NCBI RefSeq assembly: GCF_001039355.2
Contig: NW_019775114.1
Span: 46,467-108,624, forward strand
Source: Lingula anatina
Lineage: Eukaryota; Brachiopoda; Lingulata; Lingulida; Lingulidae
Reading direction: 5' to 3'
DNA length: 62,158 nucleotides
In this document: positions 1-12,677 of the stretch, in pieces
Numbering within the stretch: position 1 is the first letter of the stretch
Layout: each line of letters begins with the position of its first letter
Made by a program: the position numbers and the translations under genes
The notes under the pieces: generated by a model
What the model saw: the letters and a program-made list of their open reading frames with translations, nothing else
Databases searched by the model: none
What the model was told of the DNA's origin: nothing

Positions 1-84
<84 letters not shown>
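1..84. repeat. poly(T) tract at the window edge
   Basis: Uninterrupted T for 84 bases. It could be a simple repeat, or the poly(A) tail of a retroelement on the minus strand that continues outside the window. Confidence 0.9.
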
Positions 85-85
<1 letters not shown>

Positions 86-2051
86 TGAAGAAGACGAACT
101 TTTATGTCACTTCAAGTGGGTAGTTTTTTTACTTTCTTCAGCATGTGAAGATGTAGTTTGTGTTTAAATGCATTCTTTGGAACGGAGAGAAGAAATATAG
201 GGTTTATAGGAATAATTTATGGCGTGAGGGATTGTACAATGTATAAGGCCAATAATTGCCATGTTTGTTCCTAAATAGAAAAATATGGAATTTGCAAATG
301 GCGATCGTCTTTCAAAACAAATTATTTAGTAGCTTAACACCCTGTTAAATAGCATTCATCATTTCCTCAATTTGCAAAATTCTCACATTTAACTTTTGAA
401 TTTCCGATTTTGTAAGAAAAGAGACACCTGCATTGTCAACAGAATGGCAATATTTCCTTTTATCAATAGAAACGCGCCAAAGCATGACTGTGTTTTAGCG
501 CTATGGCCATGAATATAATTACGGTTAACGGTACACCTGCCCACTGGATGACAATGAAGCGGACTTAAATTCAGGACCTGGATAGAGCCGAATGACCCTT
601 TAAACCCGTAGAATATATCATCAGAATTCTCCTTACAAACACACACTTCCATTGAAAAAATAGGGTTAGGGTTAGATATTTTTATTTGAGGCCAATTTGC
701 TATATGCGCTGCCTATCAAACTAAAAGCACTGAAGTCCAAAGTATTTTAGGGCTATTTCAGACAGAGATTAGACTGACCTGTACTTTAGTTCCCCAATTC
801 ATTAACTGATTTACAATTAAATTTGCTGCTTAAATATCATATCACAGGTAAGAAGTGACGGCATTGTACCTGAAACTACAGACAATTAATTGAGATGAAA
901 ACACCGTTAATTGCATGGAACAGTTAAAAAGAGATGTCCATTCTGGAGTATTTCAGATTTAAATTTCATTCCAGCTCTACTCATTTCTTCTCATCTCCGT
1001 GTTTGGGAGCACAGAAGGACGGAAGTTATCCATAAATGAAGTGAACTTGGACTGCCAGCTGCTACACGTGAAGAAAGGCCGGGGTATCAGTGACGGAAGG
1101 ACAGGGGTTTGTTCTAACGCCGTATACTCGCCTACGGGAACGTTACATCCACAGTAAGTGTGAACATTAGATTTAAGGGGGTACATTGTCTTGGTCGACG
1201 TAGAGAAAATATCAGTTCAATGTTATACAAGGAATCGATAGTCCAACCAAGAGTCCAATTTAAAGTAATTAGTTGTCTCTGTTTAAGCAATTAACAATTT
1301 TGGTGATACATAACTTGTGTGGCAACGTATATGGAATTGCGGGAATTGAGAATGATGAGGGAAGGAGTTCACTTGATCTTGTGATGTATCTGTCTGCCTG
1401 CCTGCAGGTGTATCTGCAGTGCACGCTAACGCAGTGTCTTGAGACAGGGAATGTGGAATCTACTGGGAAAAACGGCAGCATTAAGAAATATATATTATTT
1501 TGACGCGTCTTATATTGTTCACTACAGCATGTTTTACATTATATAGAAAGGTGTGTACCGAAATCAATTCAGATATGATATCTGGAATAAAAGCACTATT
1601 CAAAAGGGTAAACAGCTGCGATGTGGTTATTTGTAGACAAAAACACATGGAATTGGAGATGTGATAGCCTTTTAGATCAAAAGTGGCTATCAACGCTGTA
1701 GACGGAGAGTCTGTGATGAAAATATACCCACACTCCCTAGTAACGTCATTCTTAGTTCAATCACATAAACCCTACAGATGGCACTTCTAAGCAAATAAGA
1801 CAAATTCAACATGTTTGAGGCCTGATAAATTATTTTAATAATATTTTTAAAACGCTCCACCTTTCTTAGCAATGTGAGCGTTCAACTCTAAACAACACAG
1901 TAAATAATCACAATTTTAAATCTGTAAAAAATATTCTTTGTGAGTTTGTCTTTTTAAAAATATCCAGGTAAAATGGCATCCCTGGTAGCCTTATAAAACT
2001 TCCCATGTGCAAGCCATTTAATCTTTGTTATCTACTTCCCACACATTTCAG
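85..2051. other. AT-rich stretch without a supportable gene
   Basis: Only short ORFs without recognisable domains or paired splice sites occur here. A short run of TTAGGG-like repeats lies near 662-676, too short to mean a telomere. The missing 5' exons (signal peptide and most of the propeptide) of the cystine-knot gene starting at 2052 may lie here or further upstream; I could not identify them. Confidence 0.5.
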
Positions 2052-4252
2052 ACAACAGGGCAGAATTCGAGCAGCGGGCCTATCTGAAAGTGGTGCTCCA
2101 AAATTGAGCGGTCCTCCCAGGGGCGACCAGAGCCCAGTACTCCCCAGACAGACGGCGGGAAGAAGGAAGAAACGTTCCATAGGTGCCGCCGCCCCGCTGC
2201 CATTTCAGTATGGCGTTGGGTAAGCAAAGTGTCCCCATCTGACGAGTTTAACAAGTGGTCGCAAGGAGATTTTATTTGAACAGTTGTCTCACACCGCAGA
2301 ATAATATTGTTCATTATGTAATTCATATGATCTGAGAAAACATGATAATGTTCCGAGATAAGGCACAGAAACGCAAGTTATGCGTGTCGGCCTTACGAGT
2401 TTTTCTGAGAAAACCCTGCATGCGCTCATCAAACCGAAGTTTATTAATGATCTCTTTGCTGTGGTCCGCAGGCAAACAGAGTGTGAAGAGTGGGAGTATT
2501 GGATGCAGCCATACTGGGTCTACTATGAAGATCCGTCCACAAAGCAAGGCGACTGGCTGCCCGTGTACCAGGACACCGCTAACGACAGGGAACAATGGGT
2601 CAAGTTTGCTATATGCTAGTACGTTCATCAGGATTTGGGTTTGATTATAATCAGTCTTTTCTTATCATTAGCTTTGTTTAGCTTCTTCTCATTGATTTTT
2701 TAAAGTGATTTTTAATAAAACGTATACCATATTTTATTTCAGGTAGTTTTCATAACATTCATTTTTCATTTTATTTCATCATTTACATTCAGTTTCACCC
2801 CAGCACATGCAGCTTTCTCGCCATTCTTTCTTTCCACCCTTACTTCCGTCAAGGTGGTTATCCATCTAGGGTGTGCAGAGTGTATTTTGTGTATTTTGTG
2901 TATTTTGATGACATTTTTAGGATGCATCAAAACGGGATTCACGTAAAAAAGATAACATTTTGGTGGTGGTCTGGATCACATCCACCCTATTTATCGTGGT
3001 TTAACGCGACATTGCAATAATTTGTTTGCGTATATCTTCTCTATCCATCCTGTCACACATGCGCCATTAGCTCTGCTTTTCTTGCTTCTCATGCATATTC
3101 AAAACAAATTTATCGTTTGCATGGGAAAAACTACTAGCAAGTAACAGCACAACTAGCACAATCAGTGGCAGCACAACTAGCACAGTTGATTTCACCCTGA
3201 TTGACCTTTGCTGTTGTAATCGATTTGCCTCTGATGCATCAGTCAAATAACTTGGCTCTTTATCTATTCAATAAATAGTTAATAATACTGAAGGAGCTAA
3301 TTTAAGCTTAAGATATTTTTTCAGATACACCTCAACATTATTCAAAGCATTTATCAGTTTAGTATTACTACAGTGTGTGATTTCTATTTTTTAATTAAAG
3401 GTTTCCACTGCTAGGGTTTGTATACAACAACACATAGTCCACACGTAGAGGGTTTATCCTGGACATCATTGCAACAGATGATTTTCAACATTCATTTCAT
3501 TTTGATCCCCCAAAAATAATACTAAAAGTACGACAAAAATCCCGCATGGGAAACATAAAAATCCAAAATGACCGCCAATTACCATAGAAATTTACACTCT
3601 CGATCCTACCTCATGCCGCTACTTCAGCCCAATAACGCACTGAAGATTTGTCTGTATACAGTTATTATTGACATTCTAATGAACACACGAAATCCGACTT
3701 TAATTATGTAATGTTAAATAAGTTTTTTTTTGGTCTTACTTATGCGATAAAGGGTATATAAAGGGTATGCGATTATGTCATATACATCTAACACGTACTG
3801 CTACTAATTTTGGCGTGCAGTCGCTACCTCAATCAATGTACTAAATCTACGCCAAGTGTTTAAAATAGGGCTCCCATCAGACCTGTTGATTCCATATTGA
3901 GCTAATATTGCAAGTTGTTATTGATTCAAGTTCACATGTATTGATTTTCAGCCCTTTCGAACAATACTGCCGCCACCAAGCCGGGATCTGTTCATTTTGC
4001 GCCGCCGAGTGGGGATACAGGCCTATCTTGGTCATCCAAGGTAACTCTGCCGCCACCTATACTCTCGTTTGGAAGTGGATCCGGTTTCCTGTGGGTTGCT
4101 GCTGTAGTTTGAACACACAGTCATGGAGCTGTCCCGACCCCTGGTATCCGGTCCCCTCTGACAGCCACCCTGTAGTACCTGGAGAGGGGCCAGCGTTCCA
4201 GTTTCAGAACTTTGTTAATACTTTCCTTGGCAATGGAAACGGCAAGAAATAA
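2052..4252 (+). CDS. Spaetzle/neurotrophin-like cystine-knot ligand, 5' partial
   Basis: Three exons join in frame: 2052-2219 (acceptor TTTCAG, donor GTAAGC), 2472-2618 (donor GTACGT) and 3952-4252, ending in TAA. The first exon carries a basic site, GRRKKRS, typical of furin cleavage of a pro-growth factor. The mature part (about 150 residues) begins with ECEEWEYWMQPYW, then KFAIC, a cysteine-rich stretch (QYC, GICSFC), GYRP, and a terminal RFPVGCCC. The order of an aromatic-rich start, a GYxP element and F-x-x-x-CCxC resembles the C-terminal knot of Spaetzle and related neurotrophin-fold ligands, which are secreted as dimers and activate Toll-type or Trk-type receptors. The signal peptide is missing, so the model is 5' incomplete. 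Family assignment rests on the cysteine pattern only; another cystine-knot family is possible. Confidence 0.6.
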
Positions 4253-5067
4253 AGCAAAAACAATGTTAACCTACATTAAACTAGATTCAATTCAGTGACA
4301 TAATATTATTAATTATCAGAAGGACACATATCATGAATATCAATATTTTCATCGATTTTCAGTTGACAGTAAAAGGTGTTCTGTGCCAGCAAATATGATT
4401 TTTCCGCTGAAAAACATTTTCTCTTCAACTGATGTATCATAGTTCGACCCGTCCCTGCATTTGATGTCGTTGTTTTATTCAATTGATTGATTTAATTCTG
4501 AATGACAGGCTAGAACTTTAGAATGCCATGGCATCCTGAACATGGCAGATGGAGCAATGGACGTCAGGCCCTTTTATGACCTGTACCTTTACCGGTTACA
4601 TATATGTGCACATAGTAATTATGAGGTTTTCAAACGCGCCCCTCTATTACTTATTAATTTTATACTTCAATTAACGGTGTGTGGGTAGTCATGACACACC
4701 AGTAGCCAGTGGTTCTATACCTCTGTTAACCGCCAATATTCTTGCTTCTGCTGTGAGTTCGGCACGATAACATGTATCTATACGAGAACACCTTCCGCAT
4801 GTGGAATGAACACATACATGTATGAAATGTAGGGTTATAAACGTGAACAATGCTCGTTCTCTACGGTAAATCAATACTGTAGTTTATTATGTACTTTATT
4901 ATGTTATATAATCATAATTCAAACATGCATGTATTGGGCGCTTAAATACCTACGTGATCTATGTTATCTTCTCTCTTTAACTTAAACTCAAAACGGCTGC
5001 AATGTATGCACTCAGGATACACATGAAATTAACTGACATTTGAAATGTACGTTGTCCGTTTCATTAG
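4253..5067. other. Convergent intergenic region
   Basis: Separates the 3' end of the cystine-knot gene (+) from the 3' end of the EF-hand gene (-). It is AT-rich and holds no ORF with a recognisable domain. Both 3' UTRs presumably fall here. Confidence 0.6.
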
Positions 5068-6382
5068 TTAATAAACTAGTGGTCCATAGAATTCATTGTA
5101 AATGTTGTTTGGTTCTTCGGTCAACCAAAACTCTACATACGCCTGTGTGAACTCTTGAAATGAGATGATACCATCTGCGTTGGAGTCCATCACATCAAAG
5201 ACGGACTTCGAATATTTAGTTGGAATGTAATGGCTGTAGAAAAAGGCAGCATGTTCCTCCTTGGATATAAGACCATCGCCATCAGTATCCATGACATTAA
5301 ACTCTGTGGAGACAATAATGTAGTATAATTCACGTCGAAAGTGGCTTTGGTTCACGATGGAGAAGTTGTTCTTCCAGTGTTCCTCCTGGGAAAGACTGGG
5401 TTTATCTCCAGCAAGGGCCGACCACATGTGAAGACGTAGGTTTAGAATGTGTTCAGCTGGTTCATCTAAGAAATGAAAAACTTTAACAATAACTTTTGTC
5501 CTAACATTGTGGAATTCAATAACTGAAAGTACATGGTTATAAAGACTTTATAATATATTATATGTAATTTTCTTAATTTTTCAATGTGTGCAACATATTA
5601 GAAAGTGAATAAACGAGTTTACACGTGTGCTCTTCGGATAGGCCGAGTTACCCCATTTACATAACGGCGATTTAATACACATAGAACACTTCAACATACT
5701 ATAGAGTACCAGCATAGTGAAGTTACCTTGGAGCTTCAAATATTCTATGTGTCGTTTGGCAGATATCACAAGGTCTTCCTTAGTAATGTACCCATCAGCA
5801 TTGGAATCTAGCCGTTGGAATACAGTTTTAACTTTTCTTCTCCAATGGTTTGCTCCGGTCACCAACGGGTAGTCTTCTGGCATCTGAAACACCATTTGTT
5901 ACATGACACAAGTTTTACCAAGCCCATTTCAGGTCATGGAGTATTTACGTTTTGGTTTAGAAGTATATATTCTAGACTAAAATAGACAGATTTATATGTA
6001 CATGTTCGTTGCATTTTGATCTTACGTAAGCCCTAAGCCAATTAATTAATTTTAGAAACTGTTAATCTGATTTCAGAACATCAGGTGTTTTCGCCCACAC
6101 GTGCAGTTTGTGATTAACTAAGTATTGTGATCATATCAAAAGTTTACTTACTTTTTTAAGGTGCAGTGTTTTGTTCGTCAATCTCTGAACAGGTCGGAGA
6201 CATGGCAAGGAGTCTGGAACAAAGCTGGGTTTGAAGTTATTTCCTAGTCTCTGGAAAGGTTGAACAATTCTTGTCAATCCCCGACTTGGTTGGATGCTCA
6301 TCTTTATTATATGACTTAGATGAATGATAGTTAACATGGTGAATGCAGAGATATAGAATATCCTACTCCTTGTGGTTACCAC
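5068..6382 (-). CDS. Sarcoplasmic calcium-binding protein (EF-hand)
   Basis: Three minus-strand exons join in frame: 6382-6152 (donor GTAAGT), 5883-5727 (acceptor TTTCAG, donor GTAACT) and 5465-5068 with the stop. EF-hand loops are clear: DSNADGYITKED near the start of exon 2, then DTDGDGLISKEE and DSNADGIISFQE in exon 3. The protein ends in FYGPLVY, matching the F-W/Y-G-P-L-V end of annelid and mollusc sarcoplasmic calcium-binding proteins, which are cytosolic Ca2+/Mg2+ buffers of muscle. From the first Met the protein is 261 residues; the family is normally about 170-200. A Met at the very start of exon 2 (MPEDYPL) would give a family-length protein of about 184. Exon 1 therefore either adds a basic and hydrophobic N-terminal extension or is partly 5' UTR. 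Confidence 0.85.
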
Positions 6383-7158
6383 AGCTAGTGCATGTAATAA
6401 AACGTGTGTCTGTTCAACTTAATTTGCATTTAATTTGACCGTTGAAATAGATGTTTGGTGACGTAGTTTAACCTATGATCTTTTCAAACATTTGACTTTC
6501 AAATAATAAACGTTGCTTTCAAATGACATGCTGGGGATAAGAAACTCAGAACTCATAACTCAGAATTCACGCATACCACGGTACGTGTTTGCCACTACAT
6601 GTGCGTGCACCCTCCCCGTACCTGTACCGTACATGGCAGACAGGTTTAGACACCTTGCTACATGTGCATGACTTTCTATTAAAGTTTAATAAAAACTGGG
6701 AGTATCTCTGAAAGGTTTGGAGATATTAGGGCCGGAAAACTTGCAAAGTTCAGTCATGTTTTATGTCCAAGATTCAGTTCATGGTGAAAAGTAGGCCAAA
6801 GTCCAATTTCAAGGTCACAGTTTGATTGCTAGTAAATGACTTCCTATTCAAGTTCAATAGTAACTATGTGCGTATCTCTTCTAATTTTGGAGTATTTCAC
6901 ATTTTATTTTCACCACTGAATATTGCGACATTGTACTTTTTGATTTAGCACAACTCCTAAACCGTATCGAAAACATAAAAACGGACTCCACCACCAGTGT
7001 TGCTCTTGACAAGTTCTACAAAATGCAAAATAAGAGGTCTCCAGCATTTATGGTTTCCAAAATGAGAGAGAGTTTTCAGTTTTGTCATCTGAAGATGAAA
7101 GGAGTCCCTAATTGTAACCCCTCACTGTAATATATAACAAGCGGCTGTCCAGTGACCT

Positions 7159-7308
7159 GGGCTCCGTAACTGGAAAGCATCGCGAATTGCGAATAGCGAT
7201 ATCACCTTTTATTTCGAGGCTATTCTATGGGGCGAGTAAATCCCGATTTATGGAATAGAGACGCTTGCGCTTGGTCGCAATTCGCGATGCTTTCGAGTAA
7301 CGGAGCCC
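7159..7308. mobile_element. Foldback/MITE-like element of about 150 bp
   Basis: The ends are inverted repeats of roughly 30 bp: GGGCTCCGTAAC then AAGCATCGCGAATTGCGA on the left, and the complement (TCGCAATTCGCGATGCTT then GTAACGGAGCCC) on the right. CTG lies just outside both ends and could be a short target duplication. There is no coding capacity, as expected for a non-autonomous DNA element. Confidence 0.65.
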
Positions 7309-8895
7309 TGGTGAGAATGGTACATCGAGTCATAAACACAAGCCATCAACACAATGTTTATCTACCTTTGTGATTAATATTAAATGTGTCAATTAGATGA
7401 AAACATATTAACAGCAACATAGATGTATCTACAGTATATATAGAGAGAGGTCGCCACCGCCACTGTTAGCAGTTTATGTTCTCCAGCGCTGAGATGCGCA
7501 CGCACACCAGGTGCCGCACCTTGCGGAACCAGTGACCCTTCCAAAATAAGGTACCTGCTGTTTTCCCGCTTTGCACTTCCTTAACACTTAGAGGTTGAAG
7601 CAGGGTTGAACACCTGTCTGGAAGTGAAAGAATGTTATATGTTTGTATATGCTAGTTTTCAGTGCTTCATGCGGCAGCTGGGCTGATCATCTACACACAT
7701 TCACATCAAAATATAAAGACATTTTACAAAAATTGAATTAATTTAATTTGAACATGTTTATGGTTTCGTGTGTTTTAGTTGTTACTAGTGATCATATTAA
7801 TACATAGAGAGGTGTTAACAGTTTCTACGGTATATATTATCCAATCCATGTCTAATAAAAACATACCAAAATCAACGTTGATGTAACCTTCAAAGATTGC
7901 GATATGGTGGTGTAAAGAAGGACAAAAGATCCAGGCATTCAGTGACAGGCCTTCAGGGAAGTGACATTTTTTTATCTTGACTGTGCAATTTTATTAAGCC
8001 CTGGATATGAAAGTCGTTTTTTAACATGTCACATGTCGCATCCCAAAAGGAGTCTTATGATGTAACAGTACAAAACTTTAAAACTTTTAACTCTATAACA
8101 TCTCAATAATAACATGGAAGTATATATAATGAACATGATGATAACAAAAACAACAATAATAAACTTTATTCTTAGAGGGTTAAACATTTTAAATGTAGCT
8201 TTATCTTGTATGTGGCCTTTAAGTACTTCATGTAGTAGATGAAAATGTCACATTTTACTCGAGAAGTATATGCCCTATACATGTATCTCTAATACTAGGC
8301 ACCCCGTATGAGAAAGCCCACGCACTGTTACATGAACACCTGTATATTAAAGCTGCTGACATCTTTCATGTTGATACATAATGATATTATTCAAAAGAGA
8401 TTAAAATCTTGACCCACACCACTCTCTGGGCTATTTGTCCGCTATTTTCATGGATGCACTGTTAATAATTCATGAAAACAATATCCATATTAACCTGTCT
8501 ACTGCATGCATGAAGTTGACAGACCCGCTATTTTTCTCACAGACACTATTACATGTACGTGGCATATTGATCTACACGCAAACTCTGAAGTGAAAACGAT
8601 CAATTACAAGGCGCTGACACGTGAACACAATGGGACACCATGCTTTATATGGTCCTGTTATATTTACAGAGTGGACGCTTCACTGCACAGACGCAGTTAC
8701 TCCCTTCAGAGTGGCAACAGGTCGCCGCTGGTCATCTTACAAGGTATTTCTCTTTTATCAACGGGGAAGCATTTTATCAAGGGGGCGTTGCAACGAAAAA
8801 GATTAGTCGATTTTCGTTCATTTTATGTCCGATCTTGGTGACAAAAATACAGCTTGCTTACTTGACAGTGGATTCCCATCGGACTACCAGCAGTT

Positions 8896-8938
8896 AGGTA
8901 GGTCTAAATTAGGTAGGTCTAAATTAGGTAGGTCCAAC
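8896..8938 (+). repeat. Short tandem repeat containing AG|GTAGGT
   Basis: Three close copies of a unit of about 15-18 bp, GTAGGTCTAAATTAG. Each copy reads AG|GTAGGT, a donor-like sequence, as in the boundary minisatellites elsewhere in this window. No exon could be attached to it. Confidence 0.5.
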
Positions 8939-10105
8939 TCTGTTGGAACTCTCGCCAAGTACTATGGGCTTAATTGCAATTCATTACACTAGTGCGCTTG
9001 ATTTGGTCTAAAAAGTGCAATACCAGATCAGCAGAGGTCTAAAATGGACTGAATCTGCATGCTTTTAAGATAAAAAAATGATCGAACATTTATTCAAGTG
9101 GTCAAGCAATTTCCTCCCCTCACAATAAGGGGATGCTTCCCCTTACAATGGAGGGTGAGGGGAGACAAGTCAGTCCAGTAATGGTCTAACTTATGGTTTA
9201 AGACCATGTAAGATTGTTTTTGATCTGAAACTGCACTTTAAGACCAAGTCAGGAGCACTAGTGTTAGGTGCTATTATCATAATGTCAGTGGAGAGTAAAT
9301 TGGGCAAGTACATGTGTTAGTAAGGCTGTTCTCTTTGTCTCCTGCATGATGTAGATGGGTATGTTAATTGACTTCTTTACATATCATCATATTTAACAGA
9401 CCATCCCACGGGATTGTATTTAATATCATGAATAGTGCTTTTCTCTGTGGTCAGGAGTGTGTTTATATTTTGTTGGAGGTATATCATCTATAGTACCATT
9501 TTTTATCAGAATATCATATGTACGTAAATTGTCGGTGCATTATGGATATTATTTGAATCCTGTGCCTCATTCATTTGCTAGTACATGGGGCAGTATTGTA
9601 GGATTTTGATGGAGATTTTAACTGTATAATACAAGTGAGGCTTAAATATCAGACAGCGGTCTAAGTTGTAATGGATGAATTTAATGAGTATATTTCAATT
9701 TAAAAATCAAGCCCGTATCTCTCTGTGACAGCAGCAACCTTCATCTGTTTGGGGTACATGTACCAGCAGAAGATGGCAACCAGTGTTTACATGTAGATGT
9801 GACAGAAGCAGGTTCACTGGTGATCATTATGTTCACATTCTTCTATCTCTCCATAAACAGTCACATCGGAAAGTAGGCCATTTACTGGCATTTCGCGCAC
9901 CTGAAAGAAAAAGAGTAAAATAAAATGAAAATTAATTTAATAGATCTGGTACATACATGGTAATTGTAATGTCAATCTGTCTTCATCTAGGAAGTATAAG
10001 TGCCTTTCATGCTACAACTCAGTTGAAATAACATTATTAAAACCTCACCTTCTTAGATTTCCTACAATGGTACTGTACTTAAACAGTCTTCCTCGAGGCT
10101 TTTCT

Positions 10106-10125
10106 CCCCCCCCCCCCCCCCCCCC
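10106..10125. repeat. poly(C) tract
   Basis: A run of 20 C on the plus strand. Confidence 0.9.
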
Positions 10126-10439
10126 ATGCCGTTTGGCCACAACAGACCTCGAAAGGGTAAAAATATTACCATTGTGTGATCATCTGAAGATTTCCCAAGA
10201 TAATTTTCTACAAGTATCATAGTCTATGCTTCAGATAGCTCATAAACTTCCCCTATCTGGACATGCCATTTTACATGACCAGGTAAATTTTACAGGTATA
10301 ACGCCAGTCAGACAATTAAATCACACGTAGAGAGTTTTAGACAACAGCAAGTATTGTAACCATAATAAGGTGTGCATCTAGTCAGTTCTAGTTACAGAAG
10401 AGGAAATAATCCACAATTATAACAAAAGAATACTCACCT

Positions 10440-10606
10440 CAGGCCCGTAGCCAGGGGGGTTCGGGGGGTTAAAAAAAAACACCCCTTTTGCTGGGAAAAG
10501 GTCCACTCTGGGTAAAATTTGATCTAGATACATGAAGTTTTTATGGGAAAAGGTCCACTTTTTCCGAAAAAGAACCCCCCTTTTGAAATTGCTGGCTACG
10601 GGCCTG
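10440..10606. mobile_element. MITE-like element with CAGGCCCGTAGCCAG termini
   Basis: A 167 bp element with perfect 15 bp terminal inverted repeats, CAGGCCCGTAGCCAG and CTGGCTACGGGCCTG. A second internal inverted pair pairs GGGGGGTT with AACCCCCC. CACCT occurs directly on both outer sides and is a candidate target-site duplication. It is non-coding. Confidence 0.75.
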
Positions 10607-10988
10607 CACCTTGACCCAATAACTAAGTGGTAAATATAGCAAGAGCTTCACGATATAGAAGTATACTAAAGAAGTGCGGATTTAATAGATCTGGTACATT
10701 GAAACCTGGTAACGTAATGCTTTCTACAACAAAAATGTATACAGTGCATTCATGCTACAACTCAGCTGAAATAAATTCATTTAAAATCCTCACCCGCTTG
10801 AATTTCCTCAGATGGCGTTTGGTCAGTCTTCCTTAAGGCTTCTTCCTGACCGAGAGACTTTTATTTCATTTCTAACCTTGCATTTTAGTTATTTTGTTTA
10901 AAATTTGTTCACACGCCTTTTAATATTCCTCTATTCTTATTCAACTATGATGCAAAGAATGTATTTATCCAACCCTCGGGTTGCAAAT

Positions 10989-10989
<1 letters not shown>

Positions 10990-11033
<44 letters not shown>
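10990..11033. repeat. (AAT)n microsatellite
   Basis: About 14 uninterrupted AAT/ATA units. Confidence 0.9.
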
Positions 11034-11567
11034 TATTTGGAGAAGTGCTGAGAAGAGAGAATGCATTTATTTCCTCCACCAAGGAGGTCATGTTATCAGT
11101 GACGTTTGTCTGTTCGTAGAACCAGCCTTACTCAAATACACGGTAGTTATAGATGGATTTTGATTCAGTCTTCATGTAAACTGAAAAGTGTTTAGTTCTT
11201 GGCGGCGCTTTATTAATTTATTTAATTTTCTTAATAATTTGCCTTGGAGGTCTGCATGCTCTGAGTGCTTTTCCAGTTACTAAATTATTTTGAGTAAAAA
11301 ACACATTGAAGTATAAAAGCAAAAAAAAAAGATGAAAAGTGTTTGATGCAGCCCAGTCCCACACTGTCATGAATTCAGAAGTGCCAATGCAGAGCCATGA
11401 TGAAGGTTGTACGTGTCCCTCCAATTTCTCTCATGGTCTAGGAGGAGATAGTGGGAATTACAATATAGAAATATAAAATAATCCACCCCTGGATCAAACC
11501 AGCCCCCAGCCGCACCTCAGTTCTGATGAACCTTTGTGCAACCCTTGTGATAGGTCTTCTTCCTTAA

Positions 11568-11715
11568 CCCCCCTTTACACTGAACAGCGTCCTTTGTCCG
11601 ACCATGAAACTGGCAACGCTGTGGTGGTAGAAAAGAGGAACAAGCATTGCTTTGGTTGCAGAATGCATGCACAATGATCAGTCAGTTGCTGGCACGAGAC
11701 ATTTTACATTAAAAG
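11568..11715. mobile_element. Partial copy of the CCCCCTTTACACTG element
   Basis: Shares a diverged head (CCCCTTTACACTG, GCGTCCTTTG, CGACCATGAAA) and internal blocks (ACAAGCATTG, AATGATC, CAGTTG) with the element at 12848-13065. A matching right terminus is not visible, so this is a truncated or decayed relative. Confidence 0.5.
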
Positions 11716-11899
11716 GGAACGCTTGGGGTATTAAGTTAAAATTTTCACTTTTTAATATTACGAAGTAGTTCGTTGGGGGCAGCTATAATGAATACTGCAG
11801 AATTCTTATTTTGATATTTCCAGACAAGTAGCACAGTGGCGCCGCCTGTCCATCATTAATTGATCCAAGAGACATCGCCGATACTAAAAACCTGTGGCG

Positions 11900-12646
11900 A
11901 TGATGTCCACCAAACTCCAATTATCTGCGGTGCTCTATGGACAAGAAGATCTCCGTTTGGTAAGACGCCTCCCAACAATACAACGTTTTATAACGTCAAC
12001 TTTACATTAGCATGACGTTTTTTAGTTTTATCAACGCTATGGCAACATTTTAATAACGTTCCGTGTTTAGTGCGCTGTCGAATATTTTCTCTTGATATGA
12101 ACTTTAATTCTGTTTGTGCAATGTAAAATGTAATATTAACATAGAAGCAGAGGAAATATTTAATTTGCAATGCCTAGTATATCTATATTCACTCTCTGAA
12201 ATCTCGAGAACGCTCGAATATCATCCTAAGTTAAAGTGTTTGTTGATGCTTTGGTTCATGTCCTTAAAATAATCTCACCCAAATCTTGTGATTGGCAAGT
12301 TATCAGTTATCAGACTGACGGTATTCTTAATTAACCCAAAGTCTCGCGATAAAATATAAAACCCACTTTTATATCGCCGGGTTAGGAGGAGAGCGGGGTC
12401 CATAATTACAACAGCTTACATTATTTATCTAGGGATATTTTCTTCTTGTTTATTTTTCTGTGGTCTAATTCCAGTCAATTACACAGCAGTAGTAAATCTC
12501 CATGTTTTGTATGTCACTTTTATACCGTAATCAATTGGTGAATCAAGCCACTCCTTCTTTCAGGAGAAGACCCCTGTACCTTTGCCCCAAAAGGGTGGTA
12601 AGTTTGTAGAACTTGCACTGGATGTATGACAAGACAAGAACCTAAA

Positions 12647-12677
<31 letters not shown>

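Larger units (their letters stand above)
9935..10840. repeat. Degenerate direct repeat flanking a foldback element
   Basis: A segment at about 9937-10104 recurs degenerately at about 10679-10850. Shared blocks include TTTAATAGATCTGGTACAT, CATGCTACAACTCAG and a CAGTCTTCCT-AGGCTT end. The element at 10440-10606 lies between the copies. Confidence 0.6.
6383..11899. other. Gene-poor region between the EF-hand gene and SORD
   Basis: About 5.5 kb with no gene I can support. It holds foldback elements, simple repeats and a degenerate direct repeat, listed separately. One segment at 8670-8741 sits between a plausible acceptor (TTTACAG) and donor (GTATTT) and is open in several frames, but I recognise no protein and do not call it an exon. 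Confidence 0.5.

Noticed and set aside
662-676. TTAGGG-like repeats as telomere
   Set aside because: Only about two and a half units within ordinary sequence.
8506-8897. Three overlapping ORFs with a possible exon at 8670-8741
   Set aside because: Acceptor- and donor-like sites exist, but no frame gives a recognisable protein and no neighbouring exon joins in phase.
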